Part shown: positions 9,330-17,420 of the stretch, piece by piece
Layout: every line of letters begins with the position of its first letter
Numbering within the stretch: the stretch's first letter is position 1
DNA from: Alkalibacterium pelagium
GTDB taxonomy: Bacteria > Bacillota > Bacilli > Lactobacillales > Carnobacteriaceae_A
Direction: 5' to 3'
DNA length: 64,000 nt
Assembly (NCBI RefSeq): GCF_900109325.1
Contig: NZ_FNZU01000001.1
Coordinates: forward strand, 281,668-345,667
The notes under the pieces: model-generated
Database searches by the model: none
What the model saw: only the letters and a program-made list of their open reading frames with translations
What the model was told of the DNA's origin: nothing
Position numbers and translations under genes: made by a program

Positions 9330-9381
9330 AAAAATGACGTTTAATATAAATGTAATCTATATATAAAAGGAGAGTGAAGCT

Positions 9382-9993
9382 ATGGATCAAAATGAAACGT
9401 ATCATTACTGCAAGGCAGAGGGGCACATGCGCAACAAGGCAATTAAACTTCATCATCAGCGTTATCAGGAAGTCGGTTTTCTCAGAGAGGATGAGGACGA
9501 CCCGTACATAGATGCGTCAACATATTTTATCGTTCAGACTCCTGACAAGGAGGAAGTCGTTGGTGTGACAAGGCTTATTTTTAACCCATTAGATGAACTG
9601 CCGACGATGAAGCATTTTACAATATTCGATATTGATAAAATGAAAATAGCTGGACTTGAAAGAACAAAATATGCAGAAATCAGTGCATTTACAAAAATGC
9701 CTAAACACGATGTCGGTCTTGGACTGATCCGGACTGTTCTGAACTACTCATTGACTAACGGGCTTACTCATTGGGTGTGCTGTATTGATGAACGAGTTTA
9801 CAGGTACATGCATCGGATTTTCAAGTTTCCTTTTGAAGTCATCGGTGATCCGAATGTCTACCTTGGATCAAAAACTATCCCATGCGTTTTGAACCTGGAG
9901 CAATGTCTGGATACACTTAAAGAAAAGAGACGTAAGTTATACGATTATTTTATGGAGAATGAAGATAACTTAATGGAGGGGTCAAACAGATGA
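9382..9993 (+). CDS. LuxI/FeeM-like N-acyltransferase (autoinducer-synthase fold)
   Basis: A 203-residue soluble protein that I read as the GNAT-related fold shared by acyl-homoserine-lactone synthases and N-acyl amino acid synthases (FeeM type). Family-like features are the N-terminal LHHQRYQEVGF, then DPYIDASTYFIV, the strand VVGVTRLIF, YAEISAFTK at the position of the family's E-I-S-R motif, and a C-terminal GLTHWVCCIDERVYRYMHR plus GSKTIPCVLNL. The usual Arg of the E-x-S-R motif is Ala here, so acyl-donor binding may differ. It overlaps the downstream ThiF-like gene by 4 bp (ATGA), which argues for a joint function. I infer that it attaches an acyl chain to a small amine; substrate is unknown. 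A plain GNAT enzyme remains an alternative. Confidence 0.7.
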   Translation: MDQNETYHYCKAEGHMRNKAIKLHHQRYQEVGFLREDEDDPYIDASTYFIVQTPDKEEVVGVTRLIFNPLDELPTMKHFTIFDIDKMKIAGLERTKYAEISAFTKMPKHDVGLGLIRTVLNYSLTNGLTHWVCCIDERVYRYMHRIFKFPFEVIGDPNVYLGSKTIPCVLNLEQCLDTLKEKRRKLYDYFMENEDNLMEGSNR

Positions 9994-10748
9994 TCAAAGA
10001 ACAATTTACTAGAAACTTGGGAATTATGTCAGAAGATGAAATAAATAAACTACATAACTCAACGATTGTTATTGCTGGATGTGGCTGTATAGGTGGGTTT
10101 TCTGCAGAGCTGCTGGCACGTATGGGGGTGGGTAAGTTAAAATTGGCAGATCCCGATGTGTTTGATGTATCAAATATAAATCGCCAATGTGCAGCGACCC
10201 ATCTGACAGTCGGTCAAAGAAAAGCCGAAGCGCTTAAAGCACATCTTCTAACTATCAACCCTGATATTGAAATCGAGTGTTATTACGAAGGAGTGACAGA
10301 GGAAAATGCAGCAACCTTCATAGATGGAGCAGATTATGTTATCGATGCGATCGATTATTTCGCCTTTCCGGAAGCGGTCGCCCTTCATCGTGCAGCAAGG
10401 AAAAATAAACTGTTCATCACTACAGCTGTTGCGTTAGGCTTTGGTACATCAGTTCTGACCTTTTCACCAGATGGCATGACGATTGAAGAGTATACAGGAA
10501 TACCTGAACATACCTCTATTGATGATCTGAAGGGGAAAACTTTTCCGGCCTCCCAGTACAGCCAGAATTTACCAGAATATGCTACTGAGGAGAAGATAAC
10601 TCAATGGATGGAAAACAGGTCCATCCCGACGATTAGTGTTGGACAGGCGCTTGGTCCAGGTGTTCTTGTGTCTAAACTGGTTCTACATCTACTCGACAGG
10701 CAGACACCTGAGTTTGTTCCTGATTATTTTCAGATCAGCTTTGAATAA
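9990..10748 (+). CDS. ThiF/MoeB/E1-like adenylyltransferase
   Basis: A 252-residue protein of the ubiquitin-activating E1-like superfamily. Key motifs are the Rossmann loop IAGCGCIGGFSAELLARMG, the acidic strand end ADPDVFDVSNINRQ holding the nucleotide-binding Asp, Asn and Arg, QRKAEALKAHL with the catalytic Lys, and YVIDAIDYF with the Mg-binding Asp. These predict ATP-dependent adenylation of a carboxylate. The zinc-binding CxxC pairs of MoeB/ThiF are absent, and no cysteine lies in the C-terminal half where sulphur-transfer or thioester cysteines sit. It is therefore unlikely to be a thiamine or molybdopterin sulphur carrier enzyme, and no ThiS/MoaD-like gene is nearby. It is translationally coupled to the acyltransferase. 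Adenylation is inferred with fair confidence; the target is unknown. Confidence 0.85.
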   Translation: MIKEQFTRNLGIMSEDEINKLHNSTIVIAGCGCIGGFSAELLARMGVGKLKLADPDVFDVSNINRQCAATHLTVGQRKAEALKAHLLTINPDIEIECYYEGVTEENAATFIDGADYVIDAIDYFAFPEAVALHRAARKNKLFITTAVALGFGTSVLTFSPDGMTIEEYTGIPEHTSIDDLKGKTFPASQYSQNLPEYATEEKITQWMENRSIPTISVGQALGPGVLVSKLVLHLLDRQTPEFVPDYFQISFE

Positions 10749-11003
10749 ATTCTAGAAGCACGTAATAGACCGTGGCAGAAGATCCATTTGTTTCTGATGT
10801 GAGAGTAGTTTTCTCATTAAGGTGCGGTGCTGAGAGACTTGATTGGTTTTTAGGTTAAACCGGATGTGACAGTATAAGTATAAAATAGTCGAGAAATCAG
10901 ATGCATTACCTGCTTCATACTGGTATGATATAAGAAATTAAATAACAACTCATATAGAGTAGTTTAAAATGTTTGTGTACTAGTTAATTAAGGAGAATGA
11001 ACG

Positions 11004-11879
11004 GTGGTTAAGAAAGAAGAAGGGTTTGCATTTTTTAAAGGCAGAAGAGCTGTTCTCGCAACGATGCATAAAAAAGAACAGGTCATCGCTCCAGTTATGG
11101 AAAATGAGCTGGGGATTCATATCCAAGTACCGGAAGGTTTTGACTCTGATCGTTACGGGACTTTTACTGGAGAAGTAGAGCGAACGGGAAACCAGCTGGA
11201 AGCGGCCAGGCTTAAAGCTGAAGCTGCAATGGAATTGACTGGATGCCCTCTGGCTGTGTCGAGTGAAGGATCTTTTGGGCCGCACCCGATGATTCCTTTT
11301 CTTCCGTGCAACCGTGAAGTTGTGATGCTGGTGGATAAAGATCAAAACTTGGAAGTTTTTGGAACAGCTATTACGACACGTACCTATTTTAAACATAAAG
11401 TGATTTCAAGCTTTGAAGAAGCATACAGATTTGCTGAATCAGTTGAATTTCCAGATACTGGAATCGTAGTTAAAGTAAAGGAACAGTCCGTAGACCCGGA
11501 CGAGATGACTAAAGGCATCACCTCCACAGACCAGCTGAAGGAAGCTGTGCAGAAGGCATTGACTAAGTCGTCAGATGGGACGATATTCATTGAAACAGAT
11601 GTAAGAGCAATGCATAACCCCAAGCGTATGAAGAACATCGAAGCAGCTACACGAGACCTGGTAAAAAATATTCTTTCCACTTGTCCCGCATGTGAATGGC
11701 CAGGGTACAAAGCGGTCAGCAGTAAAAAAGGGCTCCCTTGTGAATGGTGCAGACAGCCTACAGAACTTACCCTCTCGCTGCAGTATGAATGTACAAAGTG
11801 TGGATATAATGAAGAGCAATATTATCCAGAAGGAATAGAGCAAGCTGATCCAGGTCAATGCAGTTACTGCAATCCTTAA
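11004..11879 (+). CDS. DUF6671-like protein with C-terminal zinc-ribbon cysteines
   Basis: A 291-residue protein. The N-terminal part (about 1-215) includes FKGRRAVLATMHKKEQVIAP and SSEGSFGPHP, which I recall from the DUF6671 family. The C-terminal 70 residues hold four Cys pairs (CPAC, CEWC, CTKC, CSYC), arranged as one or two zinc ribbons. GTG 11004 is preceded by AAGGAGAATGAACG. The gene stands alone after a 255-bp gap downstream of the ThiF-like gene. No function is known to me; the zinc ribbons suggest nucleic-acid or protein binding, as inference only. Confidence 0.75.
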   Translation: MVKKEEGFAFFKGRRAVLATMHKKEQVIAPVMENELGIHIQVPEGFDSDRYGTFTGEVERTGNQLEAARLKAEAAMELTGCPLAVSSEGSFGPHPMIPFLPCNREVVMLVDKDQNLEVFGTAITTRTYFKHKVISSFEEAYRFAESVEFPDTGIVVKVKEQSVDPDEMTKGITSTDQLKEAVQKALTKSSDGTIFIETDVRAMHNPKRMKNIEAATRDLVKNILSTCPACEWPGYKAVSSKKGLPCEWCRQPTELTLSLQYECTKCGYNEEQYYPEGIEQADPGQCSYCNP

Positions 11880-12005
11880 ATAGCTTGATAAATAGTTGAG
11901 GTATCTTCTTGTTACCAGTTTGAAACAGATGAGTTAAAAGAAGGTGCCTCAAAATAAATATAGCAGATAAGAGCACGTGGCGACTATATATCGGAGGCGA
12001 CAGAC

Positions 12006-12977
12006 ATGAGTAAATTTGGATGGGCTTACATCGGCTGTGGAGGCATTGCCAGAACTACGGCCAGCGAACTTGTACAGACAGATGATAATACGATCATAGC
12101 AGCATGGAACAGAACAAAGGAGAAAGCCGAGTCATTTGTAGAGGACTTCGGAGGAAAGGTTTATGACACAGCTGAAGAGGCCATAAGGGCTGAAGGCGTC
12201 GAAGGCGTCTATGTGAATGTCAACGGAGATCAGCATGCCTACTATACTAAACTGGCAATTGACCTCGGGAAGCCGGTACTGTGTGAAAAGCCGTTTACCT
12301 TCAACGAAAAAGAGACAAAGGATCTGCTTTATTATGCAGCTGAAAAAGGAGTATATGTTTCAGAAGCCATGTGGACCTGGCACAATGATATTGCTTTGAA
12401 AGTCAAGGAATGGGTGGAGACTGGTGCCATCGGAGATATCGTATCCTCAGATAGTGCGTTCGCTGTACCTTTACTGAAGCTAACTGATAATCCCAGACTG
12501 ACGACTGCATCCATGCTGGGTGGAGCCTTGATGGATCTGGGCGTCTACAATGTCAGATATGCCTACGAACTGTTCGGAAAACCAGATCGAATCGAATGCG
12601 AAGCGGATATGCACGAGGTTGATCATTCGGAAGATATCACCTTCCATTATCCTAGTTTTAATGCCACCATGCATGTCTCGATGGCAGAAGAGGGCGGACA
12701 CTACTTTAAGGTTACCGGAACTGAAGGCTCGATCACTGTTCCTAGATTCCATATGGCAAAAGAAGCTGTCCTGAAGACAGATGATGGAGAAGAGCGATTC
12801 GAAACGGACGACCTGCTTTATGGAAAGCAATTTTCAAACGTTGCTGAAGAAATCCGTTCAGGCAGAAAAGAAGGCGAAAAGATACCGGCGCACAGTACAG
12901 TCGAAGTCATGAGTCTGCTGGACGAATGCCGCAGACAGATGGGGCTCGTGTATCCGCAGGAAAAAACGGGGAAATAA
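12006..12977 (+). CDS. Gfo/Idh/MocA family NAD(P)-dependent oxidoreductase
   Basis: A 323-residue enzyme. The N-terminal Rossmann domain (1-120) begins GWAYIGCGGIARTTASEL and includes the family CEKPF motif (residues about 95-99), whose Lys takes part in catalysis. The C-terminal alpha/beta substrate domain contains MLGGALMDLGVYNVRYA, typical of the family. Members oxidise sugars, inositols or related polyols, and the substrate cannot be deduced here. SD CGGAGG is well placed. The next gene, a lipoprotein, follows after 33 bp, so the two may be cotranscribed. Confidence 0.9.
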   Translation: MSKFGWAYIGCGGIARTTASELVQTDDNTIIAAWNRTKEKAESFVEDFGGKVYDTAEEAIRAEGVEGVYVNVNGDQHAYYTKLAIDLGKPVLCEKPFTFNEKETKDLLYYAAEKGVYVSEAMWTWHNDIALKVKEWVETGAIGDIVSSDSAFAVPLLKLTDNPRLTTASMLGGALMDLGVYNVRYAYELFGKPDRIECEADMHEVDHSEDITFHYPSFNATMHVSMAEEGGHYFKVTGTEGSITVPRFHMAKEAVLKTDDGEERFETDDLLYGKQFSNVAEEIRSGRKEGEKIPAHSTVEVMSLLDECRRQMGLVYPQEKTGK

Positions 12978-13010
12978 TCAGGAGAATAAATAGTTGGAAA
13001 GGGTGGGACC

Positions 13011-14321
13011 ATGTCAAAAAAGCCGTACTTAGCAGCATTATCACTGTTACTGGCATCAACGATCGCTTTATCGGGATGTGAGCAGGACCAGGAGGATGTA
13101 AACCAGGACGATACGAATGAAATCGAGGAGAACGAACCAACGGAAACCGACGAACAGAATGGTATAGAATCTGACGATGAGCTGGAAGATGCGGAATCAG
13201 AAGAGTCTGCAGATACAGAAGAAGACGAGCCAGAAGATTCAGAGGAGGAGATGGCATCTATTTTTGGTCTCCAGGAAGATTTGGTATACATCAGTGCTGA
13301 CCGTCTGAGTGTCAGAGCAGACAGCAGTGAGGACAGCGAATCACGTGGAAGCCTGTCCAAAGGAAATGAAGTGCGTGTGCTGGAGGAAGTGGAAAACGGC
13401 GATGTGACCTGGTACCAGATTGCTCATCATAACCCTGACGTGAATGAGGGGTGGGTCTCTGCGGAGTTTACGGTCAGTGATCTGAATGAGCTGCATGAGT
13501 CGACCGATTTTGATGATGAAAAGATGAATGAATTCTTCACCTCGCCGACCTTGTTCGAAGACAATCGAGTGGTTGCTTATTATGGCCATCCTAATTCAGA
13601 AATTATGGGCATCGTCGGCCGTCATTCTGTTGAAGATCTGATCGATCTGCTTGAAGAGACGACTCAGACCTATGATGATGCTGATGAAGATAAAGGAGCG
13701 GTACCGGCCATCTATCTTGTCTACGGGACGGTGCAGCCTGGGGGCGTCGTTCATAAGATGAACTACGATCTGGTCATGTCCTATATCGAAGCAGCTTATC
13801 AGCGTGGTGTCCTGGTTTATATCGATCACCAGATGGGACGTAATCACCCGACTTATTCAATTAATGAAATCCTGTCATTCCTGAGGTATCCTAATGTCCA
13901 TCTGGCTCTCGATCCGGAATGGCGTACGGAACGACCGATGCAGGAAGTCGGACATATCACTGGCTCTGAACTGAATGACGTGCAGGAAAGAATGCAGGAA
14001 TACATTGAAACGCATGAGATTCAGGGAACGAGACAGTTTGTCTTCCATCAGTTTGTTGAAAAAATGATTGTCGATGTCGAAGATATATCAGCGGATTATG
14101 ATCCGGTCCTTCTGGTCCACAATACTTCCGGATGGGGGGCACCTGAAGGCAAACGAGCGACACACGAAAAAGTTACCGAAGCCAGCGAGGTTCCATACAA
14201 AGGGTTTAAACTCTGGTATCATTTCTCTGATCAGCCAGGCGTCCACTATGACAATCCGCTAATGACACCTGAAGAGGTTCTGGATCTTGATCCACAGCCA
14301 GGTCTGATCATTTATCAGTAG
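13011..14321 (+). CDS. Lipoprotein with acidic linker, SH3-like domain and large extracellular domain
   Basis: A 436-residue predicted lipoprotein. A signal peptide ends in the lipobox LSGC (Cys about 23). Residues 24-80 form an extremely Glu/Asp-rich linker. Residues about 88-160 look like a bacterial SH3 domain (DRLSVRADSSEDSE, then VTWYQIAHHN and EGWVSAEF), usually a cell-wall ligand binder. The remaining 270 residues (starting VVAYYGHPNSEIMGIVGRHS, with YIDHQMGRNHPTYS and HLALDPEW) look like a TIM-barrel-type domain with conserved acidic residues, possibly a wall hydrolase. That last assignment is inference. It lies outside the membrane, tethered by lipid, and directly downstream of the oxidoreductase. 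Confidence 0.75.
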   Translation: MSKKPYLAALSLLLASTIALSGCEQDQEDVNQDDTNEIEENEPTETDEQNGIESDDELEDAESEESADTEEDEPEDSEEEMASIFGLQEDLVYISADRLSVRADSSEDSESRGSLSKGNEVRVLEEVENGDVTWYQIAHHNPDVNEGWVSAEFTVSDLNELHESTDFDDEKMNEFFTSPTLFEDNRVVAYYGHPNSEIMGIVGRHSVEDLIDLLEETTQTYDDADEDKGAVPAIYLVYGTVQPGGVVHKMNYDLVMSYIEAAYQRGVLVYIDHQMGRNHPTYSINEILSFLRYPNVHLALDPEWRTERPMQEVGHITGSELNDVQERMQEYIETHEIQGTRQFVFHQFVEKMIVDVEDISADYDPVLLVHNTSGWGAPEGKRATHEKVTEASEVPYKGFKLWYHFSDQPGVHYDNPLMTPEEVLDLDPQPGLIIYQ

Positions 14322-14482
14322 AATTAGGAGATGTATAAAAGGATTCACACCTGAACGTGGATAGCATCTATCAATCATCCATTCTCCATGGTATAATGCA
14401 TCAGGAATCTGACGACCGGAACTTGATCAAAGGATGTTTTAAGATGTCTCAGCTGGTCGTTACTCTATGGAGGTGTAAAGTA

Positions 14483-14692
14483 ATGAATAAACGATGGACT
14501 ATTGAAGAGATAAGAAAGTACGTAAACAACAATTCTGAAAGCACACTGCTGACCACGGAATACCGCGGGTTTTCTCAGAAACTGTCATTCAGGTGTGCTT
14601 GTGGCAATACATTTGAAAAGACGTTTACAAAGTTTAAGAATAACGGGCAGCGCAAATGTGAGGTCTGCCAGCCACCCAAAGCCTCCCGCTAA
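14483..14692 (+). CDS. Small zinc-ribbon-like protein
   Basis: A 69-residue basic protein. The second half carries CACGNTFEKTFTKFKNNG followed by CEVC, a CxC/CxxC arrangement like the zinc-finger modules found next to HNH nucleases and in phage proteins. An N-terminal stretch (WTIEEIRKYVNN) may be helical. ATG 14483 is chosen because TATGGAGGTG precedes it; the upstream extension to 14357 has no such site. No enzyme domain is present, so a nucleic-acid-binding accessory role is possible but unproven. A terminator follows. Confidence 0.65.
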   Translation: MNKRWTIEEIRKYVNNNSESTLLTTEYRGFSQKLSFRCACGNTFEKTFTKFKNNGQRKCEVCQPPKASR

Positions 14693-14707
14693 ATCGATCA
14701 TTTTATA

Positions 14708-14746
14708 AGCACTGATTTCATTTATAATGGAGTCAGTGTTTTTTTC
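14708..14746 (+). terminator. Rho-independent terminator after the zinc-ribbon gene
   Basis: CACTGA (14710-14715) pairs with TCAGTG (14733-14738) around a partly paired interior, followed by seven T residues. Confidence 0.75.
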
Positions 14747-14911
14747 GTTCAAAAGGAAAGACTTCTTTCTTTACTGCTTCAAGACCGGACATTTATAGAT
14801 GAATGAATGAGCGCATTAGTTTGTACTCCTCTCACGCATGTGATCACACCCGAAAACAGACACGTTTTCTTCACACTTTAAACTGGAGAACTATCAAAAC
14901 GTAAGTGGAAT

Positions 14912-14939
14912 TTGACAAATGAGCTGTAATCGTTAAAAT
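14912..14939 (+). promoter_or_regulatory. Promoter of the dus gene
   Basis: Consensus TTGACA and TAAAAT hexamers separated by 16 bp, 90 nt upstream of the Dus start. The rest of the 336-bp gap (14693-15028) shows nothing beyond this promoter and the preceding terminator. Confidence 0.6.
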
Positions 14940-15028
14940 AGATAAGGTTAGATAAAACAGATAGTATTAAACATACTGTATACAAAAAGAATGATCGATA
15001 ATCTATGTTTAAAGTGAGAGGATTTAAT

Positions 15029-16039
15029 ATGAAAGAGAATTTCTGGAAAAACTTACCTAAACCCTTTTTTATTCTGGCGCCAATGGAAGACGTCACAGAT
15101 GTCGTATTCAGGCATGTCATCGCTGAAGCCGGACGACCGGATGTCTTCTTTACAGAGTTCACGAACTCTGTGAGCTACTGTCATCCGGATGGCCGTGACA
15201 GTGTAAGAGGAAGACTGACATTCACTGAGGATGAACAGCCTCTGGTCGCTCATATTTGGGGAGACGAACCCAAGTATTTTCGTGAAATGAGTATCGGCAT
15301 GGCTGAAGCAGGATTTGCCGGGATCGATATCAATATGGGCTGTCCTGTTCCAAACGTAGCTGGAAAAGGCAAAGGCAGCGGACTGATTCAGCGTCCCGAA
15401 GTGGCTGCAGAACTGATTGAAGCGGCAAAAGCAGGGGGGCTGCCGGTCAGTGTGAAAACACGTTTAGGCTACAGCAGACTCGATGAATGGCGCGAATGGA
15501 TCGCTCATCTCCTGAGACAGGATATTGTCAATCTGTCGATCCACCTTCGTACAAAAAAAGAGATGAGCAAGTATGATGCGCATTGGGAACTGATTCCTGA
15601 AATCAAAAAAATGCGGGACGAAATCGCACCGGACACTCTGCTGACGATTAATGGAGATATCATGGATCGCGAGATGGGACTCAAACTGGTAGAGGAAACA
15701 GGTGTCGATGGAGTTATGATCGGACGCGGAGTCTTTAAGAATCCGTTCGCTTTTGAAAAAGAAGCCAGAGAGCACAGCAGTGAGGAAATGCTTGATCTGC
15801 TGAGACTGCACCTGGACTTGTTTGACAGCCATGGCGTAGATGCCGGCCGTGCATTTAAACCGCTCCGTCGATTCTTCAAGATTTATGTCCGAGGGATGCG
15901 AGGAGCAAGTGAACTGAGACAGCAGCTGATGGAAACAGTCACGACAGATGAAGTAAGAGTGCTGCTAGATGATTTTGAAGACAAACTCAAGAGCTTTGAA
16001 GCTGAAGAAAGTGACCGGCCCGTAGAAAACCATGCATAA
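15029..16039 (+). CDS. dus: tRNA-dihydrouridine synthase
   Basis: A 336-residue FMN-dependent enzyme reducing uridine to dihydrouridine in tRNA. Motifs are [12 protein letters not shown] at the N terminus (FMN-binding), [15 protein letters not shown] holding the catalytic Cys, VKTRLGY, TINGDI and [13 protein letters not shown] (phosphate binding). The C-terminal helical domain is present, so the protein is full length. ATG 15029 follows AGTGAGAGG; the upstream ATG 15005 lacks a ribosome binding site. It is followed by its own terminator and appears monocistronic. The precise Dus subgroup cannot be settled by eye. Confidence 0.92.
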   Translation: MKENFWKNLPKPFFILAPMEDVTDVVFRHVIAEAGRPDVFFTEFTNSVSYCHPDGRDSVRGRLTFTEDEQPLVAHIWGDEPKYFREMSIGMAEAGFAGIDINMGCPVPNVAGKGKGSGLIQRPEVAAELIEAAKAGGLPVSVKTRLGYSRLDEWREWIAHLLRQDIVNLSIHLRTKKEMSKYDAHWELIPEIKKMRDEIAPDTLLTINGDIMDREMGLKLVEETGVDGVMIGRGVFKNPFAFEKEAREHSSEEMLDLLRLHLDLFDSHGVDAGRAFKPLRRFFKIYVRGMRGASELRQQLMETVTTDEVRVLLDDFEDKLKSFEAEESDRPVENHA

Positions 16040-16044
16040 CAGAG

Positions 16045-16074
16045 AGACTTTGCTGAAACGGCAAAGTCTTTTTT
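16045..16074 (+). terminator. Rho-independent terminator of dus
   Basis: GACTTTGC (16046-16053) and GCAAAGTC (16061-16068) flank a 7-nt loop, then TTTTTT. Confidence 0.85.
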
Positions 16075-16170
16075 ATAAGCAGGAGCGTATGTATCAAACG
16101 ACAGTCAGTGTGGGTGAAGGTTAATGGACCATAAAGCAAGTTATTGTCTATTCGATGGAAATAAGTCTGG

Positions 16171-16253
16171 CCGAATGTGTCAAATAATTTTATATGGTAC
16201 ATTCGACCCCCATATAAATTGCCGAATATACCACAAAACAGGATATGACACAT
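16171..16253. repeat. Two further copies of the dispersed inverted repeat
   Basis: The element at 16171-16210 (arms CGAATGTGTCA and TATGGTACATTCG, end CGACCCC) shares a 17-nt identical block with the repeat at 5577-5613. A second, more diverged hairpin follows at 16221-16253 (GAATATACCA versus TATGACACAT). Both lie in the 442-bp gap between dus and the SRPBCC gene, where I see no coding sequence. Confidence 0.6.
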
Positions 16254-16481
16254 AAGAAGCAAAAAACGGTCGTAAGAGTCACATAGTCGAGCAGCACTAC
16301 TGTAAATTTATGCCATTCTAATGACTGGCATACCATAATTAAGTTATTTGTATGAATAAACGACCTATGCATTGAACTTTTCAAATATTCTGATACTATT
16401 TGATTATGAAAGACAGTTCTCTAGACAGTCTGGTCCGTTCAGTGATGAACTGACGGATAAATATAAGGGGGAAATAGACTG

Positions 16482-16928
16482 ATGGGACAAACGGAGAAAC
16501 ACACTAGAATTACAAACAAAATAAAGGTGGACGTGAGTGTAGAAGATGTCTGGGAATCCTGGACAAAACCTGAACATATCGAAAGATGGAATCAGGCATC
16601 GGATGACTGGCATACACTGTATTCTTTAAATGATCTGGCGGAAGGGGAGCGATTCCTCTCTCGTATGGAATCAAAAGATGGTAGCTTCGGATTTGACTTT
16701 GCCGGTACCTATACGCTTATTCGCCCACATCAGTTACTGACGTTTACCTTGGATGATGGAAGAAAAGTTGAGGTCCAGTTTAATGAACTGGAGGATGGGA
16801 CGGAAATCATTGAGAATTTTGATGTGGACGATCAGTATTCAATAGAAGAGCAGAAAAAAGGATGGCAGGCTATCCTTGAAAGCTTCAAAAAATATACTGA
16901 AACGACTTTTGAATTCAGGAGACATTAA
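16482..16928 (+). CDS. SRPBCC/AHSA1-like domain protein
   Basis: A 148-residue single-domain protein of the START/SRPBCC superfamily. It opens with a beta strand (ITNKIKVDVSVEDVWESWT), has the typical helix KPEHIERWNQASDDW, a series of strands, and a long C-terminal helix (EQKKGWQAILESFKKYTE) that closes the hydrophobic ligand pocket. This is the pattern of Hsp90-activator-like (AHSA1) proteins common in bacteria, with unknown ligands. SD AGGGGGAAA precedes the ATG. It is monocistronic, with a terminator 40 bp downstream. Confidence 0.85.
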   Translation: MGQTEKHTRITNKIKVDVSVEDVWESWTKPEHIERWNQASDDWHTLYSLNDLAEGERFLSRMESKDGSFGFDFAGTYTLIRPHQLLTFTLDDGRKVEVQFNELEDGTEIIENFDVDDQYSIEEQKKGWQAILESFKKYTETTFEFRRH

Positions 16929-16964
16929 ACAGGACAATTTTACTTTATTAAAATAGAGAAACAG

Positions 16965-16997
16965 AGGACACCCGTCTATCAACGGGTGTCCTTTTTA
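16965..16997 (+). terminator. Rho-independent terminator of the SRPBCC gene
   Basis: A perfect 11-bp stem (AGGACACCCGT with its complement) around a 6-nt loop, then TTTTT. Confidence 0.85.
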
Positions 16998-17127
16998 TGA
17001 AGAAAACAGGACAGTAGGTTATGAATACTGCAGATAAGGGTCTTACAAAATGTAAGCACTAGACTGGCATCAAAAGCATAGTAGGCGTATACTAAACAGG
17101 TAACTGACTTGAAAAGGAGACGATGTT

Positions 17128-17298
17128 ATGGGATTTTTCCTGAGTCTGGCGTTTATCATAGCTGTGGTCATTACTGTTTACCGCAGGATGACAGCCACAG
17201 AGGAAGCTACCAGTCAGGAACGAGTAGTTAATGGAATCATCATGGCAGTGATGATCACAGCTCTTGTCGGTCTGGTCGGGCTCTTTATATTTGGATAA
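17128..17298 (+). CDS. Small two-helix membrane protein
   Basis: A 56-residue ORF preceded by AAAAGGAGACG at good spacing. It starts MGFFLSLAFIIAVVITVY (TM1), has a charged connector RRMTATEEATSQERVVN, and ends with a second hydrophobic segment terminating in LFIFG. This hairpin topology is typical of small integral membrane proteins in Firmicutes. I do not recognise a named family. It sits alone between the SRPBCC gene and an aldo/keto reductase. Confidence 0.6.
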   Translation: MGFFLSLAFIIAVVITVYRRMTATEEATSQERVVNGIIMAVMITALVGLVGLFIFG

Positions 17299-17420
17299 GT
17301 CCATTATCTAATGCAAATACAATCTTAAATTGACAACAGGAAGTGCTTCGTTTTTAGTCAGCTCAAAGAAGAAACAGGGTTTAATCGCCCCTGTCAAATT
17401 ACTTATCAGGAGGAAATAGT

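Noticed and set aside
9990..10748. ThiF as part of thiamine or molybdopterin synthesis
   Set aside because: No zinc cysteines, no C-terminal catalytic cysteine, and no thiS, thiG, moaD or moaE nearby.
10820..10920. TPP-riboswitch-like CTGAGA near 10830
   Set aside because: The partner conserved segment is absent on this strand and the downstream gene is not a thiamine gene.
12818..13360. Ser-rich minus-strand ORF
   Set aside because: Complement of the Glu/Asp-rich linker of the SH3 lipoprotein; low complexity and no family.
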